DNA of 64,000 nucleotides. Origin: Bacteroidales bacterium (GTDB lineage Bacteria > Bacteroidota > Bacteroidia > Bacteroidales > UBA932). The notes below the pieces were generated by a model. It saw only the letters and a list, made by a program, of their open reading frames with translations, ran no database searches and had not been told where the DNA came from. The stretch spans positions 1 to 64,000 of the forward strand of contig JAFXFS010000015.1 of assembly GCA_017513445.1 (NCBI GenBank). The letters run 5' to 3'. How positions within the stretch are numbered: position 1 is the stretch's first letter; each line of letters starts with the position of its first letter. A program made the translations under genes and the position numbers. Shown here one piece after another: positions 29,377 through 40,352 of the stretch.

Positions 29377-29844
29377 TTACTTATTTATAGGTTTAACAAT
29401 AACTTTTTCATCATCGAAATAATCGATTACAATCTCTTGTTGTGCATCGATAAATTCGCCGTCGCTCTTAACTTCAATGCTAACATTGCCAAATTTTGCC
29501 CTTCCGATAGGATTTAGACGGGTCACAGCAATTCCAACTGTACCAACAGCAAGACCTTTGTCGGCAGCAGTAGTATCAACTTTAGAATCAATTTTATTTT
29601 TAAGAGTAAGCTTTTCCCAAGTTTTAGATTTGAGAAAAACTATAAGCATCAATCCAATTATAGCAGCAGCTATAAGGATGGTAACCAAAGCTCCTATCCA
29701 ACCAAATTCTGTGTATCCAAAATAGCAACTTGCTCCGATTGAGCATATCCCCAAAATTCCTGTGATAGCAAATCCGGGGATAAGGAATGTCTCTACCAAT
29801 AAGAGAACGATTCCAATAATCATTAATACAATAATAAGTCCCAT
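29377..29844 (-). CDS. NfeD-like membrane protein
   Basis: This is the short NfeD form without the protease domain, 155 residues. Four hydrophobic segments in the first 90 residues are followed by a soluble OB-fold domain ([20 protein letters not shown]...[13 protein letters not shown]). It works with the flotillin gene immediately downstream. Spacing to its neighbours is only two and four bases. Confidence 0.92.
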   Translation of the reverse strand: MGLIIVLMIIGIVLLLVETFLIPGFAITGILGICSIGASCYFGYTEFGWIGALVTILIAAAIIGLMLIVFLKSKTWEKLTLKNKIDSKVDTTAADKGLAVGTVGIAVTRLNPIGRAKFGNVSIEVKSDGEFIDAQQEIVIDYFDDEKVIVKPINK

Positions 29845-29846
29845 AT

Positions 29847-31697
29847 CTATTTGATTATCTGGTAAATAGTCTCATCTGCACCTGCATTGACCAACGCATC
29901 TGTCAACTCTTTCGCATCACTCTCAGAGTTGAAAGGTGCAATAATATAGTAGGTTTTGCCCTGTTCTACTACTTTTGCGATATCCTTATCGCTCATACTT
30001 TGGATTACAGATAGTATCTCTGCAGGTAATTTGTCGTCATATTGTGAGATAACTACTCTGTATTTTGCATTCTCCTTAATCATTTTTTCCAACTTGCGGG
30101 CATTCTGTATGGAGATACTTTCTCCTGAATTATATGCTACAATAGCTGCTGAACTAAATCCTAATCGTCTCACGACATTCAATTGATCCAACGCCTCGTG
30201 ATAAGAGTAGAATAGACCTACATTATAGATATATTTGCGAGAGTTGATTCTATTTTCATAAACAGGACTTAATCCCTTAAATCTCTCAAGTGAACCCTTA
30301 GATGTTAAAGTGACAAATTTAATTTGGTAGATTAGTCCTTCTGGCAGAGTATTATCCAATGCAAATTGTGCCTCTTCTCCAATTTTGAAAGAGTAGTCAA
30401 AAATCACTTCAGGTTCGTTAACCACAAAAGAACGATTTTCAGAGAATGAGTGTTTAACAAACTGAAAGTCTTGCTGTTGCTCTACATTCTCTTCCTCTTC
30501 ATCAAAATCGTCGGCATCAAAAATCATCCCTTGAGCAATAAAATCCATCTCTATGGATTGAATAGTGTTGGAAAGTTCTCCCAAAGATTGTTGAAGAGAA
30601 AAAATCTTCAAATCATTATCCAGAAGCTTGGTTTCCAACTCTTTCAGAATATTGGCATCCTCTGTGGCAATATATTGTTCACGGTTTTCGCTCTGTTCTG
30701 TCTCCACCTTTTTAATCTCAGATTGTAATTCGCGATATTGAGCCATTACATTGAGATACTTAGTGTATAACTCATCTCCTTCGTCTGTATTGTCCTGATT
30801 ATCAGCAGATTTCGGCTCATTGTCGCTCTTTTTTACATCAAGTTTTGCACACTCTACGATATCTTCGTAAGATGGATTTGCCTCTCTGATAGGGAGATTG
30901 TCAAATTGAAGAACGTAAATTGTGATGCTATCTTTGGCGCAATCTCTATTAGATGAAAATATCGAATAGTTTCCATCAGAAGTGTTCATAAAGAGAAAAT
31001 CATCTGCCGGAGAAGAGAATGGGAATCCTAAGTTTGTTGGAGCGCCCCAATCGTTTGTGGATTCATCCCATTCACACATATAAATATCGTAACCTCCCAT
31101 CCCGAAAAGAGCATTAGATGAGAAGTATAGTTTAGATCCATCATTTGAAACAAGTGGGAAAATCTCATCACCGATAGAGGTATTCTCCTCGTTCAACATA
31201 GCAGGAGCATTCCAGGTAGTGTCATTGAATGTAGAATGATTGATATTCCAAGAGCCACTTTTGTCTGGTTGTGCAAAATAATATTCACTATGTGAGGCTG
31301 GTGCATAAATAGCTGAATATATAGGGTGCTCACCATTAACAAACGGGTTAGGATTTTTTACCCAAGAGCTATCTTTCAAGTCAGAATAGTAGAGGTAAAA
31401 ATCACTAAGTGCGACATTCTTCTTAGCAATAACATTTGGTCTATAAAGATACTCAACCAAACCGATACCATTCTCGCACTGAATGATCATTTTATTGAGT
31501 TGCTGAATCTGTATAGAGTCGGTAGTAACTTTGAGAATTGAGTCATAAATCGCCTTAGCATCATTGAAGCGATACTCATTATGTAGAGCATTAGCTTTCA
31601 AAAATGCCTCATTATCAGAGAGATTTTGACCATTCAGACCAAAAAAACTCGTAAAAAAAAGTGCGGTAAATGCCACTATGGAGTGTAAAATCCTCAT
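29847..31697 (-). CDS. Exported PD40-repeat protein with C-terminal SPOR-like domains
   Basis: The start is taken at ATG 31697 (MRILHSIVAF), giving 616 residues and a proper signal peptide; a farther ATG adds eight residues. After an N-terminal TPR-like segment come PD40/TolB-type propeller motifs (DGSKLYFSSNALFGMGGYDIYMCEWDE). Next is a coiled coil around residues 310-370, an acidic stretch (DADDFDEEEENVE), and two alpha/beta SPOR-like units near the C-terminus (NVGLFYSYHEALDQLNVVRRLGF and YIIAPFNSESDAKELTDALVNAG). Location is probably the outer-membrane or peptidoglycan interface. It is the first gene of the set with nfeD, floA and ychF. Confidence 0.75.
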   Translation of the reverse strand: MRILHSIVAFTALFFTSFFGLNGQNLSDNEAFLKANALHNEYRFNDAKAIYDSILKVTTDSIQIQQLNKMIIQCENGIGLVEYLYRPNVIAKKNVALSDFYLYYSDLKDSSWVKNPNPFVNGEHPIYSAIYAPASHSEYYFAQPDKSGSWNINHSTFNDTTWNAPAMLNEENTSIGDEIFPLVSNDGSKLYFSSNALFGMGGYDIYMCEWDESTNDWGAPTNLGFPFSSPADDFLFMNTSDGNYSIFSSNRDCAKDSITIYVLQFDNLPIREANPSYEDIVECAKLDVKKSDNEPKSADNQDNTDEGDELYTKYLNVMAQYRELQSEIKKVETEQSENREQYIATEDANILKELETKLLDNDLKIFSLQQSLGELSNTIQSIEMDFIAQGMIFDADDFDEEEENVEQQQDFQFVKHSFSENRSFVVNEPEVIFDYSFKIGEEAQFALDNTLPEGLIYQIKFVTLTSKGSLERFKGLSPVYENRINSRKYIYNVGLFYSYHEALDQLNVVRRLGFSSAAIVAYNSGESISIQNARKLEKMIKENAKYRVVISQYDDKLPAEILSVIQSMSDKDIAKVVEQGKTYYIIAPFNSESDAKELTDALVNAGADETIYQIIK

Positions 31698-31756
31698 ATT
31701 AATACCAAAAATGAAAAACAAAAGTACTAAATACTTTACAAATTAAGAAAAAATTG

Positions 31757-31764
31757 TAACTTTG
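31757..31764 (+). promoter_or_regulatory. TAnnTTTG promoter element for secDF
   Basis: TAACTTTG followed by C fits the -7 box and lies 44 bases before the secDF ATG. No convincing -33 element is visible. Confidence 0.5.
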
Positions 31765-31807
31765 CAAACTATTTTTGAGTAGATTATAATTCTAAAAATT
31801 TTATAAA

Positions 31808-34800
31808 ATGCAAAGTAAAGGCGTAATTCGTTTAGTGGCAATCCTAATTGCACTAGCTTGTATTTTCCAACTGTCATTCACTGCAGCTACTGCTGTATGT
31901 GAATCTAAAGCAGGAAAATATGCAGAAAAAGAAGCTGAGAAGGCAATGTCGTTGCCATCTTTTGAAAAAGTTTCTGATCTTGACAAGACACACTATCTTG
32001 ATTCAATCAGAAAAGAAGCTAACAAATTTTACATTGATTCAATCTCATCAGAGAAGGTATTCCTAGGTTATACCTACAAACAAATTAAGGAAAAAGAGAT
32101 CAACCTTGGTCTTGACCTTAAAGGTGGTATGAACGTAATGCTTCAACTTGAAATGAGTGAATTGGTGAAATCAATGGCTAATGATGTAGTTTCTCCAGAG
32201 TTCAACCAAGCAATTGAGTTGGCAAAATCTCGTGAGAAAGAGTCTAAAGGTGATTTCATCACTCTATTCGGTGAAGCTTGGGAAGAGGTTGCTCCTGGTC
32301 AAAAACTTTATCCTTCTTTCAATGTTGCAAATGAATCAAAATTAAGAAACGGTAACAAGACAACAAACGAAGAGGTGTTGGAAATGTTGGCAGCTGAGGC
32401 TCAAAGTGCAATTGACAACTCTTACAATGTAGTTGAAAAACGTATTGACCAATTCGGTGTTGCTCAACCAAATATTCAAAAAATTGGTAACACTGGTCGT
32501 ATCTTAGTAGAACTTCCAGGTGTTAAAGAACCAGAACGTGTTAGAAAACTTCTTCAAGGTACTGCATCTTTAGGTTTCTGGACTACTTATGATAATCAAG
32601 AGGTATTCCAATACTTGGAAGAGGCAAACAATTTGGCTAAAGAGTTGGAAATCATTGAAGAAAGTTTTGTAGAAGAGGTTGTAGAAGAGGCTCCTAAAAC
32701 ATTGGCAGACTCACTTGCAACTGAGTTGGCAGCTCAAACTCAATCTGATGAACAATTCAAGAGAGAAAATCCTCTATTCTCAAGACTGACTCCATCAATG
32801 ACAAACACTGGTCAAATTTCTCAAGGTGCTCTTGTAGGTTTGGCTCACTATCGTGATACTGCAAAAGTTGGCGCTATTTTGAGAGATCCTCAAATTCAAG
32901 AGTTGTTCCCAACTGATTTGAAATTTATGTGGTCTTTCAAACCTTCAAAATATGTTGAGGGTGGTTCTCACTATGAATTGGTAGCTCTTAAGAGTTCAGA
33001 AAATATGGGTGAAGGCAGCCGCGAAGAGGGTCCTGCTCTTTCAGGTACAGAAATCGCAAATGCTGACGTTACTTATGATAATATGACAGGTGCTCCAACA
33101 GTAAGTATGACTATGAACCGTACAGGTAGCAACGATTGGAAAATTTTGACAGGTCAAAATATCGGTCGCCAAATCGCTATCGTAATGGACGGAATGGTTT
33201 ACTCATATCCTGTTGTAAATCAAGAGATTCCAAATGGTATGTCATCTATTTCAGGTGACTTCACAGTTACAGAAGCAGAAGACTTGGCTACAGTTCTTAA
33301 GTCTGGTAAATTGTCAGCTCCTGCAAGAATTATCCAAGAGCAAGTTGTAGGTCCAACTTTGGGTAGTGCATCAATCAAATCAGGTTTGATTTCATTCATC
33401 ATTGCATTTATCCTTGTATTGATTTATATGTTCGTATTCTACAACAGAGCAGGTTTCGTTGCTGATATCGCACTTCTATGCAACGTATTGTTCTTGTTTG
33501 GTGCTTTAGCATCATTCGGTGCTGTTTTGACATTGCCAGGTATCGCAGGTTTGGTATTGACAATGGGTATGGCTGTGGATGCTAACGTTATCATCTACGA
33601 ACGTGTTAAAGAGGAATTGAGAGCAGGTAAAGCTTTAAGACTTGCTATTGTTGATGGTTATAAGAATGCTTACTCTGCAATCTTTGATGGTCAGATTACA
33701 ACAATCTTAACAGGTATTATCCTTTATGTATTTGGTTCTGGTCCAGTAAGAGGTTTCGCAGCCGTTCTTATCATCGGTATTATTACTTCAGTATTTACTT
33801 CAATCTTTATCACTCGTTTGATTATTGATGCAAGAGTAAATAAAGGTAAAAATGTTTCATTCGATCGTCCATCTACAAGAAACTTCTTGAAAAATACCAA
33901 AATCAACTTCTTGTCAAAGAGAAAAGTTACTTATATCGTATCAGCTTGTTTGATCCTTATCAGTTTAGTTTCTATCTTCACTAAGGGCTTTACATATGGT
34001 GTTGACTTCGTTGGTGGTAGAACTTACGTTGTAAGATTTGATGCTCCTGTAACTCCAGAAGCAGTTAGAGCAGCTACTATGGAAGAATTTGGTGAGTCTC
34101 TTGAGGTAAAACAATTTGGTGGTGCTGGTCAAATGAAGATCACTACTAAATATAAAGTAGATGATAGAGATTCTGAAGTTGACAAGGAAATCGAAGCAAA
34201 ATTGTTCACAGCTTTGAAACCATTCTTTACAAATGAGATTACTTTGGAACAATTTACATCAACACTTGATAACCCTAACGGTATTATCAGTTCAGACCGC
34301 GTTGACCCAACAATTGCAAGTGAAATCCAAAGAGATGCAGTTATCGCAGTTATCTTGGCACTTATCGTAATCTTCGGATATATCGCAATCCGTTTCTCAA
34401 ACTGGACTTGGGGTCTTGGTGGTGTTGCTTCACTTGCTCACACATCAATCATCGTTATCGGTTTCTTCTCATTGTTCTCAGGAATCCTTCCATTTACATT
34501 GGACGTTGACCAAACATTTATTGCAGCGATTTTGACAATTATCGGTTACGCTATTAACGATAACGTGGTTATCTTCGACCGTATCCGTGAATATCGCGCA
34601 CTATATCCAAAACGTGAACTTGATAAGAACATCAATGACGCTTTGAACAACACATTGTCAAGAACAATCAACACTTCAGTAACTACTTTGGTGGTATTGC
34701 TTTCTATTGCAATCTTCGGTGGTGAAGTTATTAGAGGTTTCTCAGTTGCTTTGATCTTGGGTGTTATTCTAGGAACTTACGCTTCTATCTTTATTGGTAC

Positions 34801-34852
34801 TCCAATTATGTACGATTTGAATATCAAGAGAGAGAAAAAAGCGAACAAATAG
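31808..34852 (+). CDS. secDF: Protein translocase SecDF fusion
   Basis: The 1014-residue protein joins SecD and SecF, which use the proton gradient to pull proteins out of the SecYEG channel on the periplasmic side. The SecD half has LGLDLKGGMNVMLQLEM after the first membrane helix, the large P1 domain (about residues 110-500) and VLTMGMAVDANVIIYERVKEE in the membrane part. The SecF half begins near residue 680 with YGVDFVGGRTYVVRF and has IIGYAINDNVVIFDRIRE. Twelve membrane helices are expected. The fusion is normal for Bacteroidota. It stands alone, ended by a strong terminator. Confidence 0.97.
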   Translation: MQSKGVIRLVAILIALACIFQLSFTAATAVCESKAGKYAEKEAEKAMSLPSFEKVSDLDKTHYLDSIRKEANKFYIDSISSEKVFLGYTYKQIKEKEINLGLDLKGGMNVMLQLEMSELVKSMANDVVSPEFNQAIELAKSREKESKGDFITLFGEAWEEVAPGQKLYPSFNVANESKLRNGNKTTNEEVLEMLAAEAQSAIDNSYNVVEKRIDQFGVAQPNIQKIGNTGRILVELPGVKEPERVRKLLQGTASLGFWTTYDNQEVFQYLEEANNLAKELEIIEESFVEEVVEEAPKTLADSLATELAAQTQSDEQFKRENPLFSRLTPSMTNTGQISQGALVGLAHYRDTAKVGAILRDPQIQELFPTDLKFMWSFKPSKYVEGGSHYELVALKSSENMGEGSREEGPALSGTEIANADVTYDNMTGAPTVSMTMNRTGSNDWKILTGQNIGRQIAIVMDGMVYSYPVVNQEIPNGMSSISGDFTVTEAEDLATVLKSGKLSAPARIIQEQVVGPTLGSASIKSGLISFIIAFILVLIYMFVFYNRAGFVADIALLCNVLFLFGALASFGAVLTLPGIAGLVLTMGMAVDANVIIYERVKEELRAGKALRLAIVDGYKNAYSAIFDGQITTILTGIILYVFGSGPVRGFAAVLIIGIITSVFTSIFITRLIIDARVNKGKNVSFDRPSTRNFLKNTKINFLSKRKVTYIVSACLILISLVSIFTKGFTYGVDFVGGRTYVVRFDAPVTPEAVRAATMEEFGESLEVKQFGGAGQMKITTKYKVDDRDSEVDKEIEAKLFTALKPFFTNEITLEQFTSTLDNPNGIISSDRVDPTIASEIQRDAVIAVILALIVIFGYIAIRFSNWTWGLGGVASLAHTSIIVIGFFSLFSGILPFTLDVDQTFIAAILTIIGYAINDNVVIFDRIREYRALYPKRELDKNINDALNNTLSRTINTSVTTLVVLLSIAIFGGEVIRGFSVALILGVILGTYASIFIGTPIMYDLNIKREKKANK

Positions 34853-34874
34853 GATTTTTTAAGAATTATTATCG

Positions 34875-34907
34875 AGAAGCACCTCTCAAAGGGGTGCTTC
34901 TTTTTTT
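34875..34907 (+). terminator. Intrinsic terminator of secDF
   Basis: AGAAGCACC and GGTGCTTCT form a stem with a small loop, followed by seven T. Confidence 0.9.
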
Positions 34908-34923
34908 ATAGGCATAATTTATG

Positions 34924-34931
34924 TATCTTTG
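34924..34931 (+). promoter_or_regulatory. TAnnTTTG promoter element for the DUF2723 operon
   Basis: TATCTTTG lies 24 bases before the ATG at 34955 and just after the secDF terminator. This is the likely start of the long operon that runs to yidD. Confidence 0.55.
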
Positions 34932-34954
34932 TAGCTTGATTAATTCAAGACATT

Positions 34955-37900
34955 ATGCAATTTAAGAGATTTAAATTTATCAATAACATTATTGCCTTAG
35001 TAGTGCTTTTTGCGGCATCTTTGGTATATCTACTTACAATTGAGCCAACAACAAGTTTTTGGGATTGTGGAGAGTTTATAGCATCTTCATATAAGTTGGA
35101 AGTTGGTCACCCACCTGGAAACCCAATGTTCCAATTGATTGCAAGGTTCTTTACGATGTTTGTATCTGCAGATAATGCAGCTATGGCAGTCAATGTTATG
35201 AGCGCTATGTGCTCGGCATTTACGATATTCTTCCTATACCTCACAATCGTTCACTTTGCAAGAAGAATCAACGAAAGAAGAGGAAAAACCCTTTCAAAAT
35301 CATCTGCAATAGTTGTTTTTGCATCAGGAGTAATTGGAGCAATGGCGTATTGCTTCTCAGATACATTCTGGTTCTCAGCGGTAGAAGGAGAGGTTTATGC
35401 AATGTCTTCGCTTGTCACAGCAATTGTCTTTTGGGCAATGTTGAAATGGGAAGAGCAGGCAGATGAGCCATACGCAAATAGGTGGATTGTTTTAATAGCA
35501 CTGTTAATGGGTCTGTCAATTGGTATTCACCTTCTTAACCTTTTGGCAATTCCGCCGTTAGTATTTATCTACTATTTCAAAAAATCAAAAAACATATCAC
35601 TAAAAAACTCGTTGATAGCTTTAGCTATTTCGGTAGTGATTTTGGCAGCTATTTTATTCGTAATAATGCCTTATTTGCCTAAGGTAGCTGCTTATATAGA
35701 TCTCTTCTTTGTAAATGTTTTAGGTGCAGGATACAATTTGGGTGCTGCTATATTTATGCTGCTACTCTTTGTCCTATGCTTCTGGCTAATTCATATTACA
35801 GCTAAGAAGAATAAGCCAATGTTAAACTTGGCATCGCTCTGCTTTACAATGATATTGATAGGTTATTCGGTATTTGCTGTTTGTATTATTAGATCATCTG
35901 CAAATACTCCTACAAATGAGTATCAACCAGATAACCCATTCACACTTGTTCGTTATATCGGACGTGAACAATATGGTAAAAACCCTCTTTTATATGGACA
36001 AAGTTATCTATCTGATAGAACTTTGGAGGTAAGTGAGTATTATACCCCGTTGAATGGTAAATATGCAAAAGTTCAAACACCTCCTGAGCCAAAGTGGGAA
36101 GGTAAAATGTTCTTCCCGAGAATGTGGTACACAGGAAATACTAGTTATGCAGAATTCTATGAACAATACTCGAGAGGTAGATATACTACAAGCAGAGAGA
36201 TGGTAGATGGAGAGATGAAGGTGGTTAAAAAACCACGATTCATCGACAATATCAACTTCTTCCTAGACTTTCAGGTTAATTGGATGTATGTCCGTTATTT
36301 TATGTGGAACTTTGTAGGTCGTCAAAATGATTTCCACGCGCCATACGAGAATAATCTAAAGGGTAACTGGGAGAGTGGTATAAAATTTATTGATGAAGCA
36401 AGATTAGGAGATCAGAGCGAGGCCCCTGATTATCTAAGGAATAACAAGGCTAAAAATCACTACTATTTCTTACCACTATTGCTTGGACTATTTGGTCTCT
36501 TCTATCAGGTCAATAGAGATGGAAGAAATAGTTGGATTACATTCCTGTTATTTGTTCTGACAGGTTTTGCGATAGTTGTCTATCTGAACCAACCACCATT
36601 ACAGGTGCGTGAAAGGGATTATGCTTATGCGGGATCATTCTATGCATTCGCTATTTGGATTGGTCTTGGAGTGATGGCAATTAACGACTTTATAGAGAGA
36701 TATCTTAAACCAAAAGGAGAGAAATCAAAGATTGTTATTGCGACAGTGGCAGCTCTGTTATGTTTGAGTGTTCCTGTACTTATGGGAACTGAAAACTGGG
36801 ATGACCACGATCGTAGTGGAAGATATACAGCACGTGATATTGCTTACAACTATCTAAATACTTGCGACGAGAATGCTATTATTGTAACGCACGGTGATAA
36901 CGATACATTCCCATTGTGGTATATTCAAGAGGTTGAAGGAGTTAGAACAGATGTTCGCGTCGTGAATACATCACTACTGGCTACTGATTGGTATATTGAT
37001 CAGATGAAGTGTAAAGTTTATGAGTCAGATCCACTACCTATATCAATTGAAAGAGAACAATACCTTTATGGCACAAATGATTGGGTTCCTGTAATTGAAT
37101 CATTTGAAGGAAAGGCAATTTTAGCAAAAGATGCTATTGGATTGTTCAAGAATAAGGATGTTAAGTTCCAAGGTTATGACTTTATTCCTTCAAAAAATCT
37201 TATTATCCCTGTTAATAAAGAGAATGTGAAGAAATATAATATTGTAGCTGAGGAGGATTATGATAAGATTGAAGATTACGTTCTGTTGCAAATCCCTGAA
37301 AATGAGGATTATATGAGCAAAACGGATCTAATTATCCTTGATATCCTTGCAAACTATGAATGGGATAGACCTATCTACTTCCTATCATTAGGTGGAGATA
37401 TCAACATTGGAGTTGATAAATGGTTACAATATAGTGGCTATGCTTCCAAATTTGTTCCTATCAGAAGCGAATCAAATGTTCTTCAGGCGACACAAATCAA
37501 TGAAGATGAGATGTATGTCAAACTTATGAATGTCTATCGTTTTGATAATTTGAAAGAGACAGATCTATTTTGGGATTATCAAAATATCTACTCATTCGTA
37601 GGAGTAATGCCAGTAAGATCTATCTTCTTAATGGTGGCTGAGGAGTTCTACAAAAATGGAGAGAGTGATAAAGTAAAGGAACTTCTTGACAGATGTATTG
37701 AGGTAATGCCTAATGAAAACTTCCCTTATAATATTTCAATATTGGGCTCAACAAATGAGTATGTTATGTTGGATATTATTGACCTATACTTAAAAATTGG
37801 GGAGAAAGAGAAGGCAATAGAGATTCTGGATATCTTTATCAGAGAGACTCTTGAGGGTATCAATTTCTTCGGAACACCTTCTGCAATCACTGGCGATGGT

Positions 37901-38029
37901 TATGTTTCAAGAATGGATTATCAACACAATCTAATGTATTTAACTTATGCTCAAAGCATTTTGGAAGAAAATGGTGAAGCTGAGATTGCTAAAGCAATAG
38001 AGGATTTTATTAGTAACAATGGAAAATGA
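34955..38029 (+). CDS. DUF2723 membrane protein (PMT-like) with C-terminal TPR part
   Basis: This 1024-residue protein has about 12 hydrophobic segments in the first half. It starts with the family hallmark [24 protein letters not shown] just after helix 1, which resembles the DE motif of protein O-mannosyltransferases and other GT-C enzymes. After residue 600 it becomes soluble, with [15 protein letters not shown] and helical TPR-like pairs near the end. By fold it may be a lipid-linked sugar transferase, and many Bacteroidota O-glycosylate exported proteins, but its reaction is not established. The last 11 bases overlap the SUI1-type gene. Confidence 0.8.
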   Translation: MQFKRFKFINNIIALVVLFAASLVYLLTIEPTTSFWDCGEFIASSYKLEVGHPPGNPMFQLIARFFTMFVSADNAAMAVNVMSAMCSAFTIFFLYLTIVHFARRINERRGKTLSKSSAIVVFASGVIGAMAYCFSDTFWFSAVEGEVYAMSSLVTAIVFWAMLKWEEQADEPYANRWIVLIALLMGLSIGIHLLNLLAIPPLVFIYYFKKSKNISLKNSLIALAISVVILAAILFVIMPYLPKVAAYIDLFFVNVLGAGYNLGAAIFMLLLFVLCFWLIHITAKKNKPMLNLASLCFTMILIGYSVFAVCIIRSSANTPTNEYQPDNPFTLVRYIGREQYGKNPLLYGQSYLSDRTLEVSEYYTPLNGKYAKVQTPPEPKWEGKMFFPRMWYTGNTSYAEFYEQYSRGRYTTSREMVDGEMKVVKKPRFIDNINFFLDFQVNWMYVRYFMWNFVGRQNDFHAPYENNLKGNWESGIKFIDEARLGDQSEAPDYLRNNKAKNHYYFLPLLLGLFGLFYQVNRDGRNSWITFLLFVLTGFAIVVYLNQPPLQVRERDYAYAGSFYAFAIWIGLGVMAINDFIERYLKPKGEKSKIVIATVAALLCLSVPVLMGTENWDDHDRSGRYTARDIAYNYLNTCDENAIIVTHGDNDTFPLWYIQEVEGVRTDVRVVNTSLLATDWYIDQMKCKVYESDPLPISIEREQYLYGTNDWVPVIESFEGKAILAKDAIGLFKNKDVKFQGYDFIPSKNLIIPVNKENVKKYNIVAEEDYDKIEDYVLLQIPENEDYMSKTDLIILDILANYEWDRPIYFLSLGGDINIGVDKWLQYSGYASKFVPIRSESNVLQATQINEDEMYVKLMNVYRFDNLKETDLFWDYQNIYSFVGVMPVRSIFLMVAEEFYKNGESDKVKELLDRCIEVMPNENFPYNISILGSTNEYVMLDIIDLYLKIGEKEKAIEILDIFIRETLEGINFFGTPSAITGDGYVSRMDYQHNLMYLTYAQSILEENGEAEIAKAIEDFISNNGK

Positions 38030-38363
38030 TTGGAAAAGTAGATTAGGTGTCGTTTTTTCTACAAATCCTGACTACAATTATCAACAAGATATTGATAATG
38101 AGGAAGTTGAGACACTCCCTCCAGAGAAACAGAATCTTCGAGTTTCAATCGATAGAAGAAATCGTGGAGGCAAACAAGTTACTTTGGTAACCGGTTTTGT
38201 TGGGTCTCAGGAGGATTTGGAGATTCTGGCAAAAACTCTCAAAACCAAATGTGGAGTAGGGGGTAGCGCGAAGGATGGTGAGATTATTATCCAGGGTGAT
38301 TTCCGAGACAAGGTCTTACAACTTTTATTATCAATGGGTTATAAAGGCAAAAGGGCAAATTAA
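38019..38363 (+). CDS. SUI1/YciH-type translation factor
   Basis: This 114-residue protein belongs to the SUI1/eIF1 family, bacterial YciH, which can check start-codon choice on the ribosome. The C-terminal 80 residues carry the fold: [21 protein letters not shown], then [28 protein letters not shown] and a last helix. It overlaps the DUF2723 gene by 11 bases and the DUF4271 gene by one, so it is translated within the operon. Confidence 0.9.
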   Translation: MENDWKSRLGVVFSTNPDYNYQQDIDNEEVETLPPEKQNLRVSIDRRNRGGKQVTLVTGFVGSQEDLEILAKTLKTKCGVGGSAKDGEIIIQGDFRDKVLQLLLSMGYKGKRAN

Positions 38364-39037
38364 TGAATATTGAAGTTTGTGAAATTGTTCAAAAGGCAGG
38401 AGAGGGTTTCTCTGTAGTCTCTGCAATACTCCTTCTTATTTCATTGGTTGCAGTGGTATTATTTGATAGATACGTTGTTGTATTGGGAATATCATTGTCA
38501 TCAGTGACCAAACCTAAAGAGTGGAGTAATCTGGAGTCAAGACAGGAGTTTGTTCTCTCAAGAAACATCATTGCCTTTGCATCAATACTGGTGCTTTCAG
38601 TACTATGTGTTGAGTTAAACCTCTTTAGAGGAGAATTTTCACAAAAATCAGAGTTATACATTCAGTATTTGACTGCTGTTATTATAATATTTGGATATTT
38701 CATTTTACGTGCAGCTACATTAAGGTTTTTAGAGTGGATTTATGATGAAAAAGATTTGTTCAGGTCGTTAAGTAATAGTTCTACCACATCATTAGTGCTT
38801 CTTACACCATTAGTGGGAGTAATAATGATGATTTCTTATCTATTTCCGATGCTAAGCCAAACGGTCATAGATGTATTGTTAATATGCTCAGTATCAATCA
38901 TTTGTATATTATATTACAGATACGCTGTAAAAGTTTTTTTTAGCTCGGGAGTTTCAAAATTTTTTTGTTTTTTGTATCTTTGCGCGATTGAATTGTTGCC
39001 GATAGCTGTTCTAGTTAAGGCATCGATGTATTTATAG
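38363..39037 (+). CDS. DUF4271 integral membrane protein
   Basis: This 224-residue protein has six or so hydrophobic helices and little else. Its family, DUF4271, is conserved in Bacteroidota and commonly sits next to hemD, as here. The function is unknown. The start overlaps the SUI1 stop by one base (TAATG) and hemD begins four bases after the end. Confidence 0.75.
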   Translation: MNIEVCEIVQKAGEGFSVVSAILLLISLVAVVLFDRYVVVLGISLSSVTKPKEWSNLESRQEFVLSRNIIAFASILVLSVLCVELNLFRGEFSQKSELYIQYLTAVIIIFGYFILRAATLRFLEWIYDEKDLFRSLSNSSTTSLVLLTPLVGVIMMISYLFPMLSQTVIDVLLICSVSIICILYYRYAVKVFFSSGVSKFFCFLYLCAIELLPIAVLVKASMYL

Positions 39038-39041
39038 AGAG

Positions 39042-39779
39042 ATGATTGTTAAAAACATACTTATTTCACAACCTAAACCAGTAAATGGTTCACAATACTC
39101 AGATATAATTGAAAAGTTTAATGTTGGAATTGACTTTTGTCCATTCTTTAAGGCGGAACCTATATCTGTAAGAGATTTTAGAACTCAGAAAATCAGTATT
39201 TTAGATTATACAGCTATTGTTTTCACATCAAAGGTTGCTATTGATGCCTTCTTCAAAATTTGTGAAGAGATGCGTGTCGTAGTTCCTGAGACTATGAAAT
39301 ATTTCTGTGTTTCAGAGGCAATAGCACTTTATTTGCAGAAATATATTGTTTATAGAAAGAGAAAGATCTTCTTTGGGAATGGCTCGGTAGATTCAGTTGT
39401 TGGTGTTATCGGATCTAAACACAAAGATGAAACTTTCCTATTGACTTATGTTGATACAATAAAGGAAGATCTTGAAAAACAATTTGTTAAGGCAAAATTG
39501 AAACATAATCACGCAATCTTGGTACAGACAAGAATGAGTGATTTGAAAGAGATTAACCTTTCAAAGTATCAAGTAGTGGTTCTATACTCTCCTATGGATG
39601 TGAAATCTTTACAGGAAAATTATCCTGACTTCCAACAGAAGAGTGTAAAATTTATAACTTTTGGACCGACTGCAGCTAAGGCGATGAAGGCGGCAAATTT
39701 CGATATAGAAATTGAAGCTCCAACACCAGAGGTGCCATCGGTAGTAAAAGCACTCCAACTATTTCTTGAATCAGAATAA
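39042..39779 (+). CDS. hemD: Uroporphyrinogen-III synthase family protein
   Basis: HemD closes and flips ring D of hydroxymethylbilane in tetrapyrrole synthesis. The 245 residues are normal for the family: an N-terminal half with YTAIVFTSKVAIDAFF, a middle with KYFCVSEAIALYL, and a C-terminal VVLYSPMDVKSLQENYPD and FITFGPTAAKAMKAANF. The family conserves little sequence, so the call rests on fold-level motifs and position beside rnpA. If the organism lacks other heme genes the protein may have been retained for another role. The last base of its stop is the first base of the rnpA ATG (TAATG). Confidence 0.85.
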   Translation: MIVKNILISQPKPVNGSQYSDIIEKFNVGIDFCPFFKAEPISVRDFRTQKISILDYTAIVFTSKVAIDAFFKICEEMRVVVPETMKYFCVSEAIALYLQKYIVYRKRKIFFGNGSVDSVVGVIGSKHKDETFLLTYVDTIKEDLEKQFVKAKLKHNHAILVQTRMSDLKEINLSKYQVVVLYSPMDVKSLQENYPDFQQKSVKFITFGPTAAKAMKAANFDIEIEAPTPEVPSVVKALQLFLESE

Positions 39780-40126
39780 TGAGTTTAAAACTACCAAAAG
39801 AGGAGAGAATTTATAAGCAAAGGGATATTGATAATCTGTTTTCTGGTTATAAAACGATAGTTAATCACCCCTTTAAGGTACACTTTAAGCAAAATTCTCT
39901 GCCTCATAGTAGAATTTTAATCTCTGTTCCCAAAAAGTTATTTAAGAAGGCAGTTGATAGAAATCTTCTAAAACGCCGAATAAGAGAGAGTTACAGACAT
40001 CTTAAGGATGAGTTTTTGCAAGATTGTAATGTAGATATTTTGTTTGTTTACATTAGCAAAGAGATATATGACTTCGAATTCATCAAATGCAAAATCGGAG
40101 AAATCCTCAAAAAGGTCTCGAGATAA
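39779..40126 (+). CDS. rnpA: Ribonuclease P protein component
   Basis: RnpA is the protein cofactor of RNase P, which trims tRNA 5' ends. The 115 residues include the signature [24 protein letters not shown] and an N-terminal [17 protein letters not shown]. Its 3' end overlaps the yidD reading frame, a known arrangement. hemD precedes it with a one-base overlap. Confidence 0.95.
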   Translation: MSLKLPKEERIYKQRDIDNLFSGYKTIVNHPFKVHFKQNSLPHSRILISVPKKLFKKAVDRNLLKRRIRESYRHLKDEFLQDCNVDILFVYISKEIYDFEFIKCKIGEILKKVSR

Positions 40127-40349
40127 ATTTAGAAAGGTGATTCAAGCCCCTTTTCTCTTGATGATTAAGTTCTATCAAGTTTGTATCTCGCCTTTGTTGC
40201 CAAATTGTTGTCGATTTGAGCCCTCTTGTAGTGTTTATGCTACAGAGGCAATAAAGAAACACGGGGTAATCAAAGGTTGTTTTTTAGCGGCTAAGCGAAT
40301 TCTTCGTTGTCACCCTTGGGGTGGCTCTGGTTACGATCCGGTTCCATAA
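40068..40349 (+). CDS. yidD: Membrane protein insertion efficiency factor YidD
   Basis: YidD is a small amphipathic membrane-associated protein that helps the YidC insertase. The core is unmistakable: [28 protein letters not shown] and [14 protein letters not shown]. The start is uncertain because the frame is open back to 40044. ATG 40068 is chosen, giving 93 residues with a basic N-terminal tail; no later ATG precedes the core. About 60 bases overlap rnpA. A repeat island starts three bases after the stop. Confidence 0.9.
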   Translation: MTSNSSNAKSEKSSKRSRDKFRKVIQAPFLLMIKFYQVCISPLLPNCCRFEPSCSVYATEAIKKHGVIKGCFLAAKRILRCHPWGGSGYDPVP

Positions 40350-40352
40350 ATT